DNA of 64,000 nucleotides. Origin: DATKCF01 sp035513345 (lineage in GTDB: Bacteria; Gemmatimonadota; Gemmatimonadetes; Longimicrobiales; RSA9). The notes beneath the pieces are model-generated. The model was not told the origin of the DNA and did no database searches. It saw only the letters and a list, made by a program, of their open reading frames with translations. The stretch is taken from NCBI GenBank assembly GCA_035513345.1, contig DATKCF010000039.1:15720-79719 (forward strand). Reading direction: 5' to 3'. The translations under genes and the position numbers were made by a program. Positions within the stretch are counted from its first letter, which is position 1. Each line of letters opens with the position of its first letter. Of the stretch, positions 53,976 to 62,696 are shown piece after piece.

Positions 53976-55453
53976 CCGCTTACCGCCCGCCGCAGCAGCG
54001 TGCGTTCGTCCGCCGGCATGACGCGGAACAGCGCGTAGATGACGATGACGGCCGCGGCGCAGATCGGGAGAGCCGATGCCGGCCCGAGTCCGGACGCACC
54101 GACGATGACAGCCACGGCAGCAGCCGCGAGGGCGGGCACGAGCGCGGACAGCCGCGGACGTGCACCGGCGAAACGGCCGGCGGCAAGAACGAGCGCGATG
54201 GAGAGCGACACCTCCGCGACGATCATGGCGCGCGCCGCGCCGAGCGCGCCGAGCGGCGGAATCCATGCCGTGTTGAGCGCAACGGTCAGCGCGAGCGCCG
54301 CGGCGTACGAGCCGGCAACGATGCCGATCCTGCCGGCGGCGGCGAGCAGGAACGTCGCGATCGCATTGAGCGCGAGGAACGGAAGCGCCGGCGCGAGCAG
54401 CGCGAGTGCGCCCGCGGCACCGGCGTAGCCTTCGCCGAACAGCATGGCCACGAGCGGGTCGCGCGCGATCCAGAGCAGGGCGGACGCCGGCACGGCGGCG
54501 AGCAGCATCAGCTCGATCGCGCGCGCCGCCGGCCGGCCTGCCCGGCTGCTGAGCCGTGAGAGTCGCGGATACAGTGCTGACGCGATCACGACCGACAGGG
54601 CCTGCGCGATGTCGACGAATCTGTACGCCGCCGCATAGATGCCGGCTTCGCCTGCGCCTCGCCACCGGTCGAGCAGAATGATGTCGACCTTGTAATACGC
54701 GGTGAGCAGAAGGAATGCGGCGGCGAAGGGCGCGAGACCGCTCAGGAGCCGCTTCACCTCGGCCGCCGGCGCAGCCCAGGCCGTCCGGACGGCAAACGGC
54801 GCGCACCGGAGCAGCCACGCGAACGCAATGGTCTGTCCGACGACCGGGGCGACACAGAACCAGACGAGATCGCGCGTAGTGATGGCAAGCGCGATGCCGA
54901 GCAGGCCGGTCACGATACCGTACAGCGCCTGCGCCTGCATCCACACCGTCATCCGCTCGATGCCCTGGAAGTACGCACCCAGGTTTTCGGCGAAGGCGCC
55001 CACGCCGTAAGCAAGCGCCAGCAACAGCGCGGCGGTGACGACTGCGGAATCGAATCCGAGCGGACCGGCCGCCACGAGCGCGGTGGCGCCCACCATCAGT
55101 GTTGTCGTTGCAAGCTTCGCGACGTTGGCCGCGCCGATCAGCGTCGGTGCGCGATCCGGCGTACGCGCGATCTCGCGTATCAACATCTGCATCATGCCGA
55201 GCGTCGCGGTAACGCTGAGAATGACGGCCAGTGCGGCGGCCGAGCCCCACTGGCCGAACGCGACTACGCCGAGAGCCCGCGCGGCGACGACGGCGGCAGC
55301 GAACGTGCACAGACGAGGCAGCACGTACGCGCCCGTGAGCGAGGCTGCATTCTTCAGGACACGACGCAGGTCCGTGGCCGCATCGGACGGAGAGGCTCCG
55401 GCCGCCTCAGCGTCCGCGCGATCCGGAGCCAGAGCGACTGCATGCGTGTCCAT
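53972..55453 (-). CDS. Wzx-type polysaccharide flippase (MATE/MVF superfamily)
   Basis: 493 residues with about 14 predicted transmembrane helices. SLTGAYVLPRLCTFAAAVVAARALGVVAFGQWGSAAALAVIL is the N-terminal helix pair typical of Wzx/RfbX. It should flip undecaprenyl-linked repeat units to the periplasm. The frame runs 50 codons further upstream, but ATG 55453 overlaps the stop of the sugar transferase (TGATG) and begins just before the membrane region. Confidence 0.88.
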   Translation of the reverse strand: MDTHAVALAPDRADAEAAGASPSDAATDLRRVLKNAASLTGAYVLPRLCTFAAAVVAARALGVVAFGQWGSAAALAVILSVTATLGMMQMLIREIARTPDRAPTLIGAANVAKLATTTLMVGATALVAAGPLGFDSAVVTAALLLALAYGVGAFAENLGAYFQGIERMTVWMQAQALYGIVTGLLGIALAITTRDLVWFCVAPVVGQTIAFAWLLRCAPFAVRTAWAAPAAEVKRLLSGLAPFAAAFLLLTAYYKVDIILLDRWRGAGEAGIYAAAYRFVDIAQALSVVIASALYPRLSRLSSRAGRPAARAIELMLLAAVPASALLWIARDPLVAMLFGEGYAGAAGALALLAPALPFLALNAIATFLLAAAGRIGIVAGSYAAALALTVALNTAWIPPLGALGAARAMIVAEVSLSIALVLAAGRFAGARPRLSALVPALAAAAVAVIVGASGLGPASALPICAAAVIVIYALFRVMPADERTLLRRAVSG

Positions 55454-56121
55454 CAGGAGCCGGGACGCTGACCGCGAAGAACCACCGGCAGGGACCGGAA
55501 AAGGATCGATGCGTCCGTTCGCAGGCTGCGTTTGCGAACGTATTCGATCTCGATCTGCGCGCGTTCCGGGTACGACGGTCGGTCCCTGCCGTGACTCGTC
55601 CACGCGCCGACGATGCCGGGCCGCAGCGCCAGCAGCTCGCGAGCGTGCGGATCGAACTCCTGCAGTTCCTCCTCGATCACGGGCCGCGGGCCGACGAGCG
55701 ACATCGTGCCGTTCAGCACATTGACGAGCTGCGGCAGTTCGTCAATGAACGAGCGCCGGATCAGCCGACCGATCTTCGTGACGCGCGGGTCGTCGTCCTC
55801 GGACAGCTTGTAGCCATTGCTCACGTACCGGTCGCGAAGGTCGGCATCGCGATTCAGCTGCGACTCCGCATCCGTCATCATCGTGCGCAGCTTCCAGCAG
55901 CGGAACGGCCGGCCATCACGGCCGACCCTGACGTGGCCGTAAAAAACCGGCCAGCCGGAGAAGACAAGCACGGCGGCAACCGCGAGCAGCAGGATCGGCG
56001 AGGCAAGGATCAGCAGCAGTGCGGCCAGCCCGATCTCGGCGGCACGATGCAGCCGTGTCACCTTCCGTCGAGCGACGCGGTCCGCCGGACGCGCCTCGCC
56101 CCGTGCTGCGGCTAGCTCCAT
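55453..56121 (-). CDS. Initiating undecaprenyl-phosphate sugar phosphotransferase (WcaJ/WbaP catalytic type)
   Basis: 222 residues: one N-terminal membrane helix (GLAALLLILASPILLLAVAAVLVFSG) and the bacterial sugar-transferase domain with VFYGHVRVGRDGRPFRCWKLRTM, LIRRSFIDELPQLVNVLNGTMSLVGPRPVIEEEL and ALRPGIVGAWTSHGRD. It transfers the first sugar-1-phosphate to undecaprenyl phosphate. This is the short form (like PglC/WbaP C-terminal domain) without the multi-helix N-terminal region. The ATG at 56121 overlaps the upstream co-polymerase gene by 10 bases; a TTG at 56151 would add 10 residues. Confidence 0.93.
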   Translation of the reverse strand: MELAAARGEARPADRVARRKVTRLHRAAEIGLAALLLILASPILLLAVAAVLVFSGWPVFYGHVRVGRDGRPFRCWKLRTMMTDAESQLNRDADLRDRYVSNGYKLSEDDDPRVTKIGRLIRRSFIDELPQLVNVLNGTMSLVGPRPVIEEELQEFDPHARELLALRPGIVGAWTSHGRDRPSYPERAQIEIEYVRKRSLRTDASILFRSLPVVLRGQRPGS

Positions 56122-58067
56122 GCCGACCGTGCTTGGCGGTCGCCATGACAAACGAGCACTACGCCCGCGACAGTGCCACCCGCGTCCTCGATGAGACGGA
56201 TAGCGCGGCGCACCTCGTCGGCAGTGGTGTGGCCGGCATCCGCCAGCAGGGCGGTCGGCGTGTCGGTCGCGACAATCGCCGCGGCATCACCGAAATCGCG
56301 GATCGGCCGGACCGCCATGACGCCGCCATCGCCGTTGGCTTCGACCGCGCCGGGCAGCGACGTCACGGCTCGCGGCACAAGCGATTCGCGCAACGGCACA
56401 AGCGTCAGGGCGCGGCCGCCGTTCGATGTGATACCCACTCGCCTGAGCAGAGCGGCCGCCTCGATCGGCGATGGATCGAATGCGCCGCCGCGACCCGACT
56501 CGACCACGGCAAGGACCGGGTGGCCGGTCAGCTCGCTGAGCTGGGCGACCCGGCGGATCCGGAAATCCGTACGATCGCGCACCACCATTGCAAGCATCGC
56601 GAATGCGCCGGCCAGCACCATGCCGACCAGCAGACCGACCTTCTTGCGAGGCCACACGGGCCGGTCCCGCAGCGCGGGCGGGTCGATGACCTGCACGTTC
56701 GAGTACGTGAGGGCCTGGCGCAGCTCTTCCTGACGCAGACGCTGCTCCGTCAGGATGACGATTTCCGTGAGCAGACGCACGTCGCGCTGGCGGCGACCGA
56801 GCTCCCCGATGTTCGCCGGGACTGTCGCGAGAATGGAATCAAAGGCGGCCGCCTGCGGCTCGAGCGAAGCGATGCCGGCGCGGAGACCGATGCGGTACTC
56901 GCGGGCGAGATTGCGCAACGATTCCTCGAAGTAGTCGATCTGCCGCGTGATCGCAACGACATCGCGGTTCGACTGCGAGAGCCGCGAGCCCAGGTCTGCG
57001 CGCTCCGCGTACAACGTCGTCAGCGCCGTCAGCAGTTCACCAAGCGTCTGGTTCTCGAGGAACGCCGGATAGCTCAGGAGCGAGGTCCACGCACCGTCGC
57101 CGTCGCCGGCATCCTCGAGCCGGACCAGCATCTCGTCGACCGACGCAAGTTCGGCGCGCGCGCGCTCGAGTCGCGTGACCACATCTGCCTGCCGTTCGAC
57201 CAGCGCTTCGCTCTGCACTTCCGGCGCGACCAGACCCGACGAGCGCTGGAACGACGCGAGAGCGTCCTCCGCCCGCCGCAGTTCATCGGCCGTGCCACGA
57301 GCAACAGCACGCAGCGAATCGACAGTCTGGCCGCTTTCGCGCTGCTGCAGCTGTGTGCGCAGCCGCATGAACTCGGTCACCGTCGTCAAGACGACAGTGT
57401 TCGCGATGTCCGGGTCGGTGTCACCGTACGCGATGGCGACGACGTTCGCCTCACGCCGGGGACGCTCGACCGCGACCGCGGAACGCGTTCGCCTTACCGC
57501 CTGCGCGAACGGGACCGTGCTCAGGCCGACCTCCCGCGGCATGCCTTCTCGCCATGGCCTGAACACGGCGGTCACACCGTCAAACATGGCCGGTTCGCCC
57601 GGCGCGACATCCGCGACAAGCGAGTCACGCGCCGATTGCCGGCGCACTCGAATGCGGCCGTCGGTCCACTCGACGTCGTAAGCGGCGAGCCTGGTTTCGC
57701 GTGTGGTGCGCAGTTCGGTCAGGACGGAATCGCGGTGCCAGCCGGCTGGCGCGATCAACTGCGCGCTCAGGGCGACACGGTCGACGATCGACTCCGCGAG
57801 CGTCCTGCTCGAAAGCAGCTCGAGATCGTTCGCGAACGGGTCGCCGCCCACCCGCAGGAACGAGAGGACGCCGGCGGTCGGCGACACGCCGCCCGGCGGC
57901 GGCGGCTCGCCGAGCCGGAGCGCGGCCTCGGACCGGTAGACCGGACGGGCCAGGAACACGGCAGCGACCGCAACGCCGAAGACGAGCGAACCCGCGATCA
58001 GACCGGTCGGCCAGCGGCGCCGTACCAGGCGTGCCCAGGAAGCGATCACACCCGGATCGTCATGCAT
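56112..58067 (-). CDS. Wzc-like polysaccharide co-polymerase with a degenerate tyrosine-kinase domain
   Basis: 651 residues. Wzz-type architecture: TM1 at about 21-41, a large periplasmic part with long coiled coils (about 235-450), the proline-rich VIDPPALRDRPVWPRK motif, and TM2 at about 477-496. The cytoplasmic tail is as long as a BY-kinase domain, but the Walker A position reads GGRALTLVPLRE instead of a P-loop, and no tyrosine cluster ends the protein. The final strand-helix region (TTADEVRRAIRLIEDAGGTVAGVVLV) still matches the kinase fold. It should control chain length and link polymerisation to export; ATP binding is probably lost. ATG 58067 follows the export gene by 3 bases. Confidence 0.88.
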   Translation of the reverse strand: MHDDPGVIASWARLVRRRWPTGLIAGSLVFGVAVAAVFLARPVYRSEAALRLGEPPPPGGVSPTAGVLSFLRVGGDPFANDLELLSSRTLAESIVDRVALSAQLIAPAGWHRDSVLTELRTTRETRLAAYDVEWTDGRIRVRRQSARDSLVADVAPGEPAMFDGVTAVFRPWREGMPREVGLSTVPFAQAVRRTRSAVAVERPRREANVVAIAYGDTDPDIANTVVLTTVTEFMRLRTQLQQRESGQTVDSLRAVARGTADELRRAEDALASFQRSSGLVAPEVQSEALVERQADVVTRLERARAELASVDEMLVRLEDAGDGDGAWTSLLSYPAFLENQTLGELLTALTTLYAERADLGSRLSQSNRDVVAITRQIDYFEESLRNLAREYRIGLRAGIASLEPQAAAFDSILATVPANIGELGRRQRDVRLLTEIVILTEQRLRQEELRQALTYSNVQVIDPPALRDRPVWPRKKVGLLVGMVLAGAFAMLAMVVRDRTDFRIRRVAQLSELTGHPVLAVVESGRGGAFDPSPIEAAALLRRVGITSNGGRALTLVPLRESLVPRAVTSLPGAVEANGDGGVMAVRPIRDFGDAAAIVATDTPTALLADAGHTTADEVRRAIRLIEDAGGTVAGVVLVCHGDRQARSAWS

Positions 58068-58070
58068 CGG

Positions 58071-58679
58071 TCACCGCAGGATCAGGCTCGTGACAGCGGC
58101 CGCGACGACCGATGCGGCCGCGCCAACGAGCACGTTCATGTTGCGTCCGAGCCAGCTGCGGCGCGCCACGACGACCTGGTCGCCCGGCATCAGTCGCCGC
58201 GACAGAAGGACGCCGCTGTCGTCCAGCGAGAAGCGCAGAGACTCACCATCGCGCAGCAGAGTGATGCGGCCCGCATCGCCGTCCGGCGTCAGGCCGCCAG
58301 CAGCGGCCAGCACATCCGCCAGCGTGTACGTCGGGTCCGCCGGCACGAGACCAGGCTGCCGGACCTCGCCCAGCACCGCGATACGCAGCACGGGCGTAAC
58401 ACGCACCGGCGTTTCGATCAGCTCGCGCGCGTACGACTTCACGATGTCGCCACTGACGTCCGTGAACGGACGGCCGGTCACGATCAGCGACCCGATGAGC
58501 GGAAGCAGAACGCTGCCGTCCTCCGCCACTGTGAACTCACCGCTCAGGTCCGCGACATCCGGCACTTCGAGCCGGATGAGATCGCCAGGGCGGAGCAACA
58601 GTGGCCGCACGACCGGCTCCTGCGCACCCGCAACGCCGGCGAAAAGAAGTAGTGCGAACATCGAGACGTACCGCCGCAT
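58071..58679 (-). CDS. Wza-like polysaccharide export protein (Poly_export/SLBB)
   Basis: 202 residues: signal peptide MRRYVSMFALLLFAGVAGAQ, a Poly_export domain (LLRPGDLIRLEVPDVADLSGEFTVAEDGSVLLPLIGSLIVTGRPFTDV), one SLBB domain (RIAVLGEVRQPGLVPADPTYTLADVLAAAGGLTPDGD), and a C-terminal hydrophobic helix (NVLVGAAASVVAAAVTSLIL). It lacks a lipobox and has one SLBB copy, so it is smaller than enterobacterial Wza; the terminal helix could anchor it in a membrane. First gene of the exopolysaccharide run. Confidence 0.88.
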   Translation of the reverse strand: MRRYVSMFALLLFAGVAGAQEPVVRPLLLRPGDLIRLEVPDVADLSGEFTVAEDGSVLLPLIGSLIVTGRPFTDVSGDIVKSYARELIETPVRVTPVLRIAVLGEVRQPGLVPADPTYTLADVLAAAGGLTPDGDAGRITLLRDGESLRFSLDDSGVLLSRRLMPGDQVVVARRSWLGRNMNVLVGAAASVVAAAVTSLILR

Positions 58680-58704
58680 CGTCGGTCAGGACCTCCGGGT
58701 CGGA

Positions 58705-58719
58705 CGCTCCACGGGAGCG
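58705..58719 (-). terminator. Short hairpin between the cupredoxin gene and the export gene
   Basis: CGCTCC (58705-58710) and GGAGCG (58714-58719) form a 6-bp stem with a 3-base loop in the 45-base gap between the two leftward genes. There is no T-run, so it could be a weak terminator or attenuator separating the cupredoxin genes from the polysaccharide operon. Confidence 0.35.
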
Positions 58720-58724
58720 CCGGT

Positions 58725-59144
58725 TCAGGAAACGTTGATCGTGCCCAGCATGGCCTGCAGCTCGTGCGGCCGGCACAGGTAACGGTACTGGCCCGCCACC
58801 GTGAACGTGTGATTGAACTGACCGCCCGGCGCCACCGAGCCCGAATCCCATACCGCGGCGCCCGCCGGCAACGACACATTCGCCGGATTCGTCGCCTTCG
58901 CCGGATCGCACGTCGCCGTGTGAATGATCCCGCCAGACGACGTGTTGCGGAACGTCACCGTGTCGCCAACCGAAATGTTCAGCGTGGCTGGCGAGAACGT
59001 CAGCTGGTTCGTCATCGCAACGACCTCGTCTCCATTGCCGTCCGGATCCGTCGGCCGGTCCGACGTGCACGCCGCTACCGCCGACACCGCCATCGCAGCC
59101 AGTGCTTCACGGCGGTTCATCACTCCCGTATTCCTCGACTTCAT
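58725..59144 (-). CDS. Plastocyanin/cupredoxin-like lipoprotein
   Basis: 139 residues. A signal sequence with a possible lipobox (MNRREALAAMAVSAVAAC) is followed by a cupredoxin domain: LTFSPATLNISVGDTVTFRNTSSGGIIHTATC and a C-terminal copper loop YRYLCRPHELQAMLG giving His, Cys, His and Met ligands of a type 1 copper site. It should carry electrons in the periplasm or at the cell surface. The start may be ATG 59144, GTG 59153 (overlapping the upstream stop) or ATG 59120. It is a close relative of the C-terminal domain encoded just upstream. Confidence 0.82.
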   Translation of the reverse strand: MKSRNTGVMNRREALAAMAVSAVAACTSDRPTDPDGNGDEVVAMTNQLTFSPATLNISVGDTVTFRNTSSGGIIHTATCDPAKATNPANVSLPAGAAVWDSGSVAPGGQFNHTFTVAGQYRYLCRPHELQAMLGTINVS

Positions 59145-59149
59145 CTTCC

Positions 59150-60295
59150 TCACCCCTCCACTATGACCACGCCGAGCATCCCCGTGAGCTCATGGGGAAC
59201 GCAGATGTAGCGGTACTCGCCCGCCACCGTGAACGTGTACTCGAAAACCTCGCCCGGTGCCATGTCGCCCGAATCGAACGTCGATGCGCCATCCGGCAGA
59301 CGGACCCGTGACGCGTCGAACGCTCGCCCCGGATCCGCCGTCACCGTGTGTATCACGTCCGATGAATTCGTCCAGCGAACCGTCTCGCCAACACGGATCC
59401 GGACCGTGTCCGGCGTGAACCGCAACTGGTTGTTCATGCCGACTTCAGCCGCGACCGACCCGCTCACCTCACCAGCAGACGGCGAGGCCGTCCTGCCCGG
59501 CCGGCCGCCAAAATATCGCGACAGCGTGAACGGTACCGTGAACTCGAAACCCCAGCGCGTCCGGTCGCCCCCGACCGAGGCGCCCTGCAGAGTCGTCGTG
59601 CTCGCATTGCTCGCGTGCAACGACAGCGAGTGCGGCGTGTACGGGATGCCGAGCTGCAACCCCACGCTCCACGACGCTTCGCCTTCCTCATCTTCCAGAT
59701 CCGTCAGACGCGCATAATCCGCGGCCAACGCTACGTGGTCCCGCAACCGCACCGAAGCGCCTGCCGCAACCGCGAAGCGCGCGTCACCCGCGTCGAACGC
59801 GTTCGAGAACCCGCGAGCCGCCGCCAGCAGCCGTACCGCGCCCAACTGCCTCGACACCTCCATTTCGCCGTCCCAACTCTGCGCCGCCGCGTTGTAGCCG
59901 CCATGCACCGACAACGTCACAGGATCGCCTGACCCCTCACGCAACAGCGAGTTGCGCGCAAACAGCTCCCACTCGTTCGGGATCTGCGCTACCAGCTCCG
60001 AATTCGTTGAGTAGCGCGCGCCAACAAGGAAGTTGCCCGGTACCGACGCGGCCAGCAGGAACGTCGGAAAGTTGAACACCTTCCTCAGCGGCGCGTCCGT
60101 GCTCATGAAACGATGCAGAAAATGGAAGTGCACCGTTCCGCTCCGGCCGACCCACGCTCCCTGCATGTTCGGCGGCCTGTCGAGCAGGGATTGCGCCGCC
60201 GCCGTCAGCGGCGAAGCGCCGATGACGAGAGCGACGATGGCAGCGGCTCGTACGCGGCGAGTGACTGTGGTCACGCAGGTCACGAAGTTCTGCAT
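59150..60295 (-). CDS. DUF5777-like beta-barrel protein fused to a C-terminal cupredoxin domain
   Basis: 381 residues. A signal peptide (VRAAAIVALVIGASPLTAAAQ) precedes a region of alternating hydrophobic strands resembling the DUF5777 outer-membrane-like family (GTVHFHFLHRFMST, FPTFLLAASVPGNFLVGARYSTNSEL, NEWELFARNSLL). The last 100 residues are a cupredoxin domain: LRFTPDTVRIRVGETVRWTNSSDVIHTVT and YRYICVPHELTGMLG with the His/Cys/His/Met copper ligands. Fusing a putative barrel to a blue-copper domain is unusual. The stop precedes the lone cupredoxin gene by a few bases, so the two are co-transcribed. Confidence 0.75.
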   Translation of the reverse strand: MQNFVTCVTTVTRRVRAAAIVALVIGASPLTAAAQSLLDRPPNMQGAWVGRSGTVHFHFLHRFMSTDAPLRKVFNFPTFLLAASVPGNFLVGARYSTNSELVAQIPNEWELFARNSLLREGSGDPVTLSVHGGYNAAAQSWDGEMEVSRQLGAVRLLAAARGFSNAFDAGDARFAVAAGASVRLRDHVALAADYARLTDLEDEEGEASWSVGLQLGIPYTPHSLSLHASNASTTTLQGASVGGDRTRWGFEFTVPFTLSRYFGGRPGRTASPSAGEVSGSVAAEVGMNNQLRFTPDTVRIRVGETVRWTNSSDVIHTVTADPGRAFDASRVRLPDGASTFDSGDMAPGEVFEYTFTVAGEYRYICVPHELTGMLGVVIVEG

Positions 60296-60668
60296 ACGGT
60301 TAACTAGTCAAGTAATCGGGCCGACGAGCCCGGGTTCGACAATGTGATTGCACGGGATCGGTCACGATGCGGCTCCATCGACGGGGCTGATGTCCTGGCC
60401 GGATCGGCTGTCGTATCCGTGCCGTTGGTCAACGTACAGCGACGGATCGTCGTTAGAAAGAGCACGATGACCCGGAATCAACTCGGAACGGGCGAAATCG
60501 CCGAATACCGCCGGGCCGAGGGATCCGCTTGCGCGCGGATGGTCCTGGGCCGGGTCGCCGGGTGACGGCAGGAATGGCGACACTGCTAATAGAACGTCCG
60601 GGAGCCCGCGTGTTGCGACAGTCGAGGTGAAGGTTCGGTTGGACGGAATGGCGGCGTGCGGCGGTGTT
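60296..60668. other. Intergenic region with no supported gene
   Basis: This 373-base stretch separates the leftward barrel-cupredoxin gene from the 3' end of the nucleotidyltransferase-like gene. It is locally less GC-rich near 60296-60316. A short hairpin CGGGC/GCCCG (60318-60322 with 60329-60333) lies just upstream of the 60295 start, and TTGACT occurs on the minus strand near 60312-60307. I could not pair it with a convincing -10. No open frame here has a ribosome-binding site. Confidence 0.5.
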
Positions 60669-61973
60669 TCAGTCGTCGGGTTCATCGGGTTCGGGCCGTT
60701 CGATGGCGACGTTGCCACGGACGATACGCCAGAGGCGGTCGGCGTAGAGCGTAGCGAGGCGAGTGGGGGAGCGGCCGGCCGGCGTTGGCACGAGCATGTG
60801 GGCGAGTCGTCGTGCATGGTCGGCGGGCCCGCTGCACCACATGAAACGTTCGCGGAGCGCGAGGGTGTCGAGGCGCTGCGCGTCGGAGGGGCTGAGGGAG
60901 GCGACGACGTGTCGCATTGCGGGTGTAGCGGCGTCGTGGAGCGTGCGCAGCGCGGCGGAGTCGACGGTGCCGGGCGCGAGTCGGTCGGCCAGCGCGAATG
61001 CGGGCCACGCGAAGCGCAGTGCGCCAGCCTGGCGCAGGCACTCGACGAGATCGTTCCAGTCGAGAGAGCGGCCGGTGTCGTGCCGGATCATCAGCACGAT
61101 CTCGACCAGCCGGACCAGGGTGAGGTTGTCGAGGCCTTCGGAAGCGTGCAACGCGTGAAAAGCGAGGCGAGCCGGCTGTGAAAGGACGCGGAACGTGGTG
61201 CCGCGAACGTCGACCTGCTCCGTGTCGCCTTCAATGGTGAGGCGGCGGACGCCGAAGAAGTTTCTTGTCAGGGAATCGTGCAGGTCGATGCCGTAATGGG
61301 CGCCGGAATGCAGGAGTTCGAGTGATCGCGGCCACGGCTCCATGCCGGGCACCCGCCAGTCGGATTTGCGCGGTGAGGCCTGGGCGCCGACGCGCTCGTG
61401 CCCCGAGTGCCGGAGCGCGTGTTCGGCACGGGTGAATTCTGCAGGCGACACGATGAGGTCGATGTCGACGCCGGTACGCACGCCGGGTTCGGGGAAGTAG
61501 AGTGCTCCGGTTGCAGTCGACTTGAGCACGGCCGGTTCGATGTCGTGATCGCGGAGTGCAATCAATGCGCGGTCGAGGATCGCACGCTGAGTACGCGAGC
61601 GCGCGCGGCCGTGATGCAGATGAAGCAGAAGCAGAGTGCGGGCGGGCTCGGGTGCGTCCAGGTCGCCGCGCTCGACCCAGAAGCCGAGAAGCGGGCCCGT
61701 GCCGGATGTGAAGGCGGCGATGCCGAGCGCTCGCGGGTCAACGTGGCGCAGCGCGGCGGTACGCCCGGCCAGGATGTCACGGGTTACGCGTTCGATCTCG
61801 CGGAGCCCCTCTCGCCACGCGGCCGGCTCGACCTCCGGCCAGACATAGCGCGGGCGCCCGCTTCGCCTTGCCGCGCGGAACCTTTCGTGGACCGCGTCCG
61901 GCTCAAGCTCGATCGGCCATGGAATGGCGGCGCTGTTGGTAGCGCCTGGGGAGTCCTCGGCAATGCCCGACAT
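60669..61973 (-). CDS. Nucleotidyltransferase-fold family protein (NTP_transf_5-like)
   Basis: 434 residues resembling the uncharacterised nucleotidyltransferase family PF14907. The core is ALRDHDIEPAVLKSTATGALYFPEPGVRTGVDIDLIVSP with the D-x-D metal motif (VDIDLIV), followed by HYGIDLHDSLTRNFFGVRRLTIEGD and a helical C-terminal half. Members often sit near polysaccharide or peptide-modification genes; the true substrate is unknown. I set the start at 61973 (MSGIAEDSPGATN); there is no clear ribosome-binding site, and the long open frame beyond it runs antisense to the Lrp gene. Confidence 0.72.
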   Translation of the reverse strand: MSGIAEDSPGATNSAAIPWPIELEPDAVHERFRAARRSGRPRYVWPEVEPAAWREGLREIERVTRDILAGRTAALRHVDPRALGIAAFTSGTGPLLGFWVERGDLDAPEPARTLLLLHLHHGRARSRTQRAILDRALIALRDHDIEPAVLKSTATGALYFPEPGVRTGVDIDLIVSPAEFTRAEHALRHSGHERVGAQASPRKSDWRVPGMEPWPRSLELLHSGAHYGIDLHDSLTRNFFGVRRLTIEGDTEQVDVRGTTFRVLSQPARLAFHALHASEGLDNLTLVRLVEIVLMIRHDTGRSLDWNDLVECLRQAGALRFAWPAFALADRLAPGTVDSAALRTLHDAATPAMRHVVASLSPSDAQRLDTLALRERFMWCSGPADHARRLAHMLVPTPAGRSPTRLATLYADRLWRIVRGNVAIERPEPDEPDD

Positions 61974-62144
61974 GGGCGGATGATCGGTCAAACGGGGGTC
62001 AGCCGCCAGCCGAGAGTTCCCTGGCGCGTCGAGCGGGATTCGCGGTCGGGTTCGTGCATCGTGACGGGGCGCCATTTGCGCCGACGGGCGGGCTCGACCA
62101 TTGTTGAGGGACGCCGCGCGACTGCCGCGTGGAAACACAACGAC

Positions 62145-62690
62145 ATGACGAGGCCGATGATGGTCGACGAAATCGATCTTTTGATACTGGCACTGCTGCA
62201 GGAGGATGCGAGGATCTCGAATGCGGAGATTGCCCGCAGGGTCGGCCTTGCGGCGTCCGCGATCTTCCAGCGCATCCGGAAACTCGAGGAGAGCGGCCAC
62301 ATCCGCGGGTACACGGCACGGCTCGACCCCAAGAAGCTCGGGTACGGGCTGACTGCGTTCGTTCGAATCCAGACCGGAACCGGCGCGCAGGCGCCGCAAG
62401 TCACGCGCGACCTGGCCGCGATCCCGGAAGTCACGGAGATCCACCGGGTGGTAGGTGAGGACTGCTTCTTCCTCAAGGTGCGCGTCGCCGACACGGCCGC
62501 GCTCGAGGATCTTCTCGACCACCGGATCCAGCCGCTCGAATCGGTCGCGTCCACGAAGACCACGATCGTGCTCAGCACCGGCAAGGAAACGTTGGCTGTT
62601 CCGATCCCGCCCGCGCACACGGACGGCCGTGCCGGGGACGTGGACACGGTGTCCCTCGAGGAAAGGCGAGCGCTGCGGTCGGCGAGGTAG
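62145..62690 (+). CDS. Lrp/AsnC-family transcriptional regulator
   Basis: 181 residues. The N-terminal helix-turn-helix (VDEIDLLILALLQEDARISNAEIARRVGLAASAIFQRIRKLEESGHIRGYTARLDPKKLG) is classical Lrp/AsnC. The C-terminal RAM ligand-binding domain follows (LTAFVRIQTG, IPEVTEIHRVVGEDCFFLKVRVADTAALEDLL). A 30-residue tail is disordered. The ATG at 62145 or the in-frame ATG at 62160 could start it. It is divergent from the nucleotidyltransferase-like gene and might control it or itself; amino-acid binding is the family norm. Confidence 0.92.
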   Translation: MTRPMMVDEIDLLILALLQEDARISNAEIARRVGLAASAIFQRIRKLEESGHIRGYTARLDPKKLGYGLTAFVRIQTGTGAQAPQVTRDLAAIPEVTEIHRVVGEDCFFLKVRVADTAALEDLLDHRIQPLESVASTKTTIVLSTGKETLAVPIPPAHTDGRAGDVDTVSLEERRALRSAR

Positions 62691-62696
62691 CCCTCG

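Noticed and set aside
56019..58652. An 877-codon open frame on the plus strand
   Set aside because: Opposite the co-polymerase gene, which has transmembrane segments and Wzz motifs; the plus-strand translation is low-complexity and arginine-rich.
60307..60333. Promoter or regulatory hairpin upstream of the barrel-cupredoxin gene
   Set aside because: A TTGACT and a 5-bp hairpin are present but no acceptable -10 could be paired at normal spacing.
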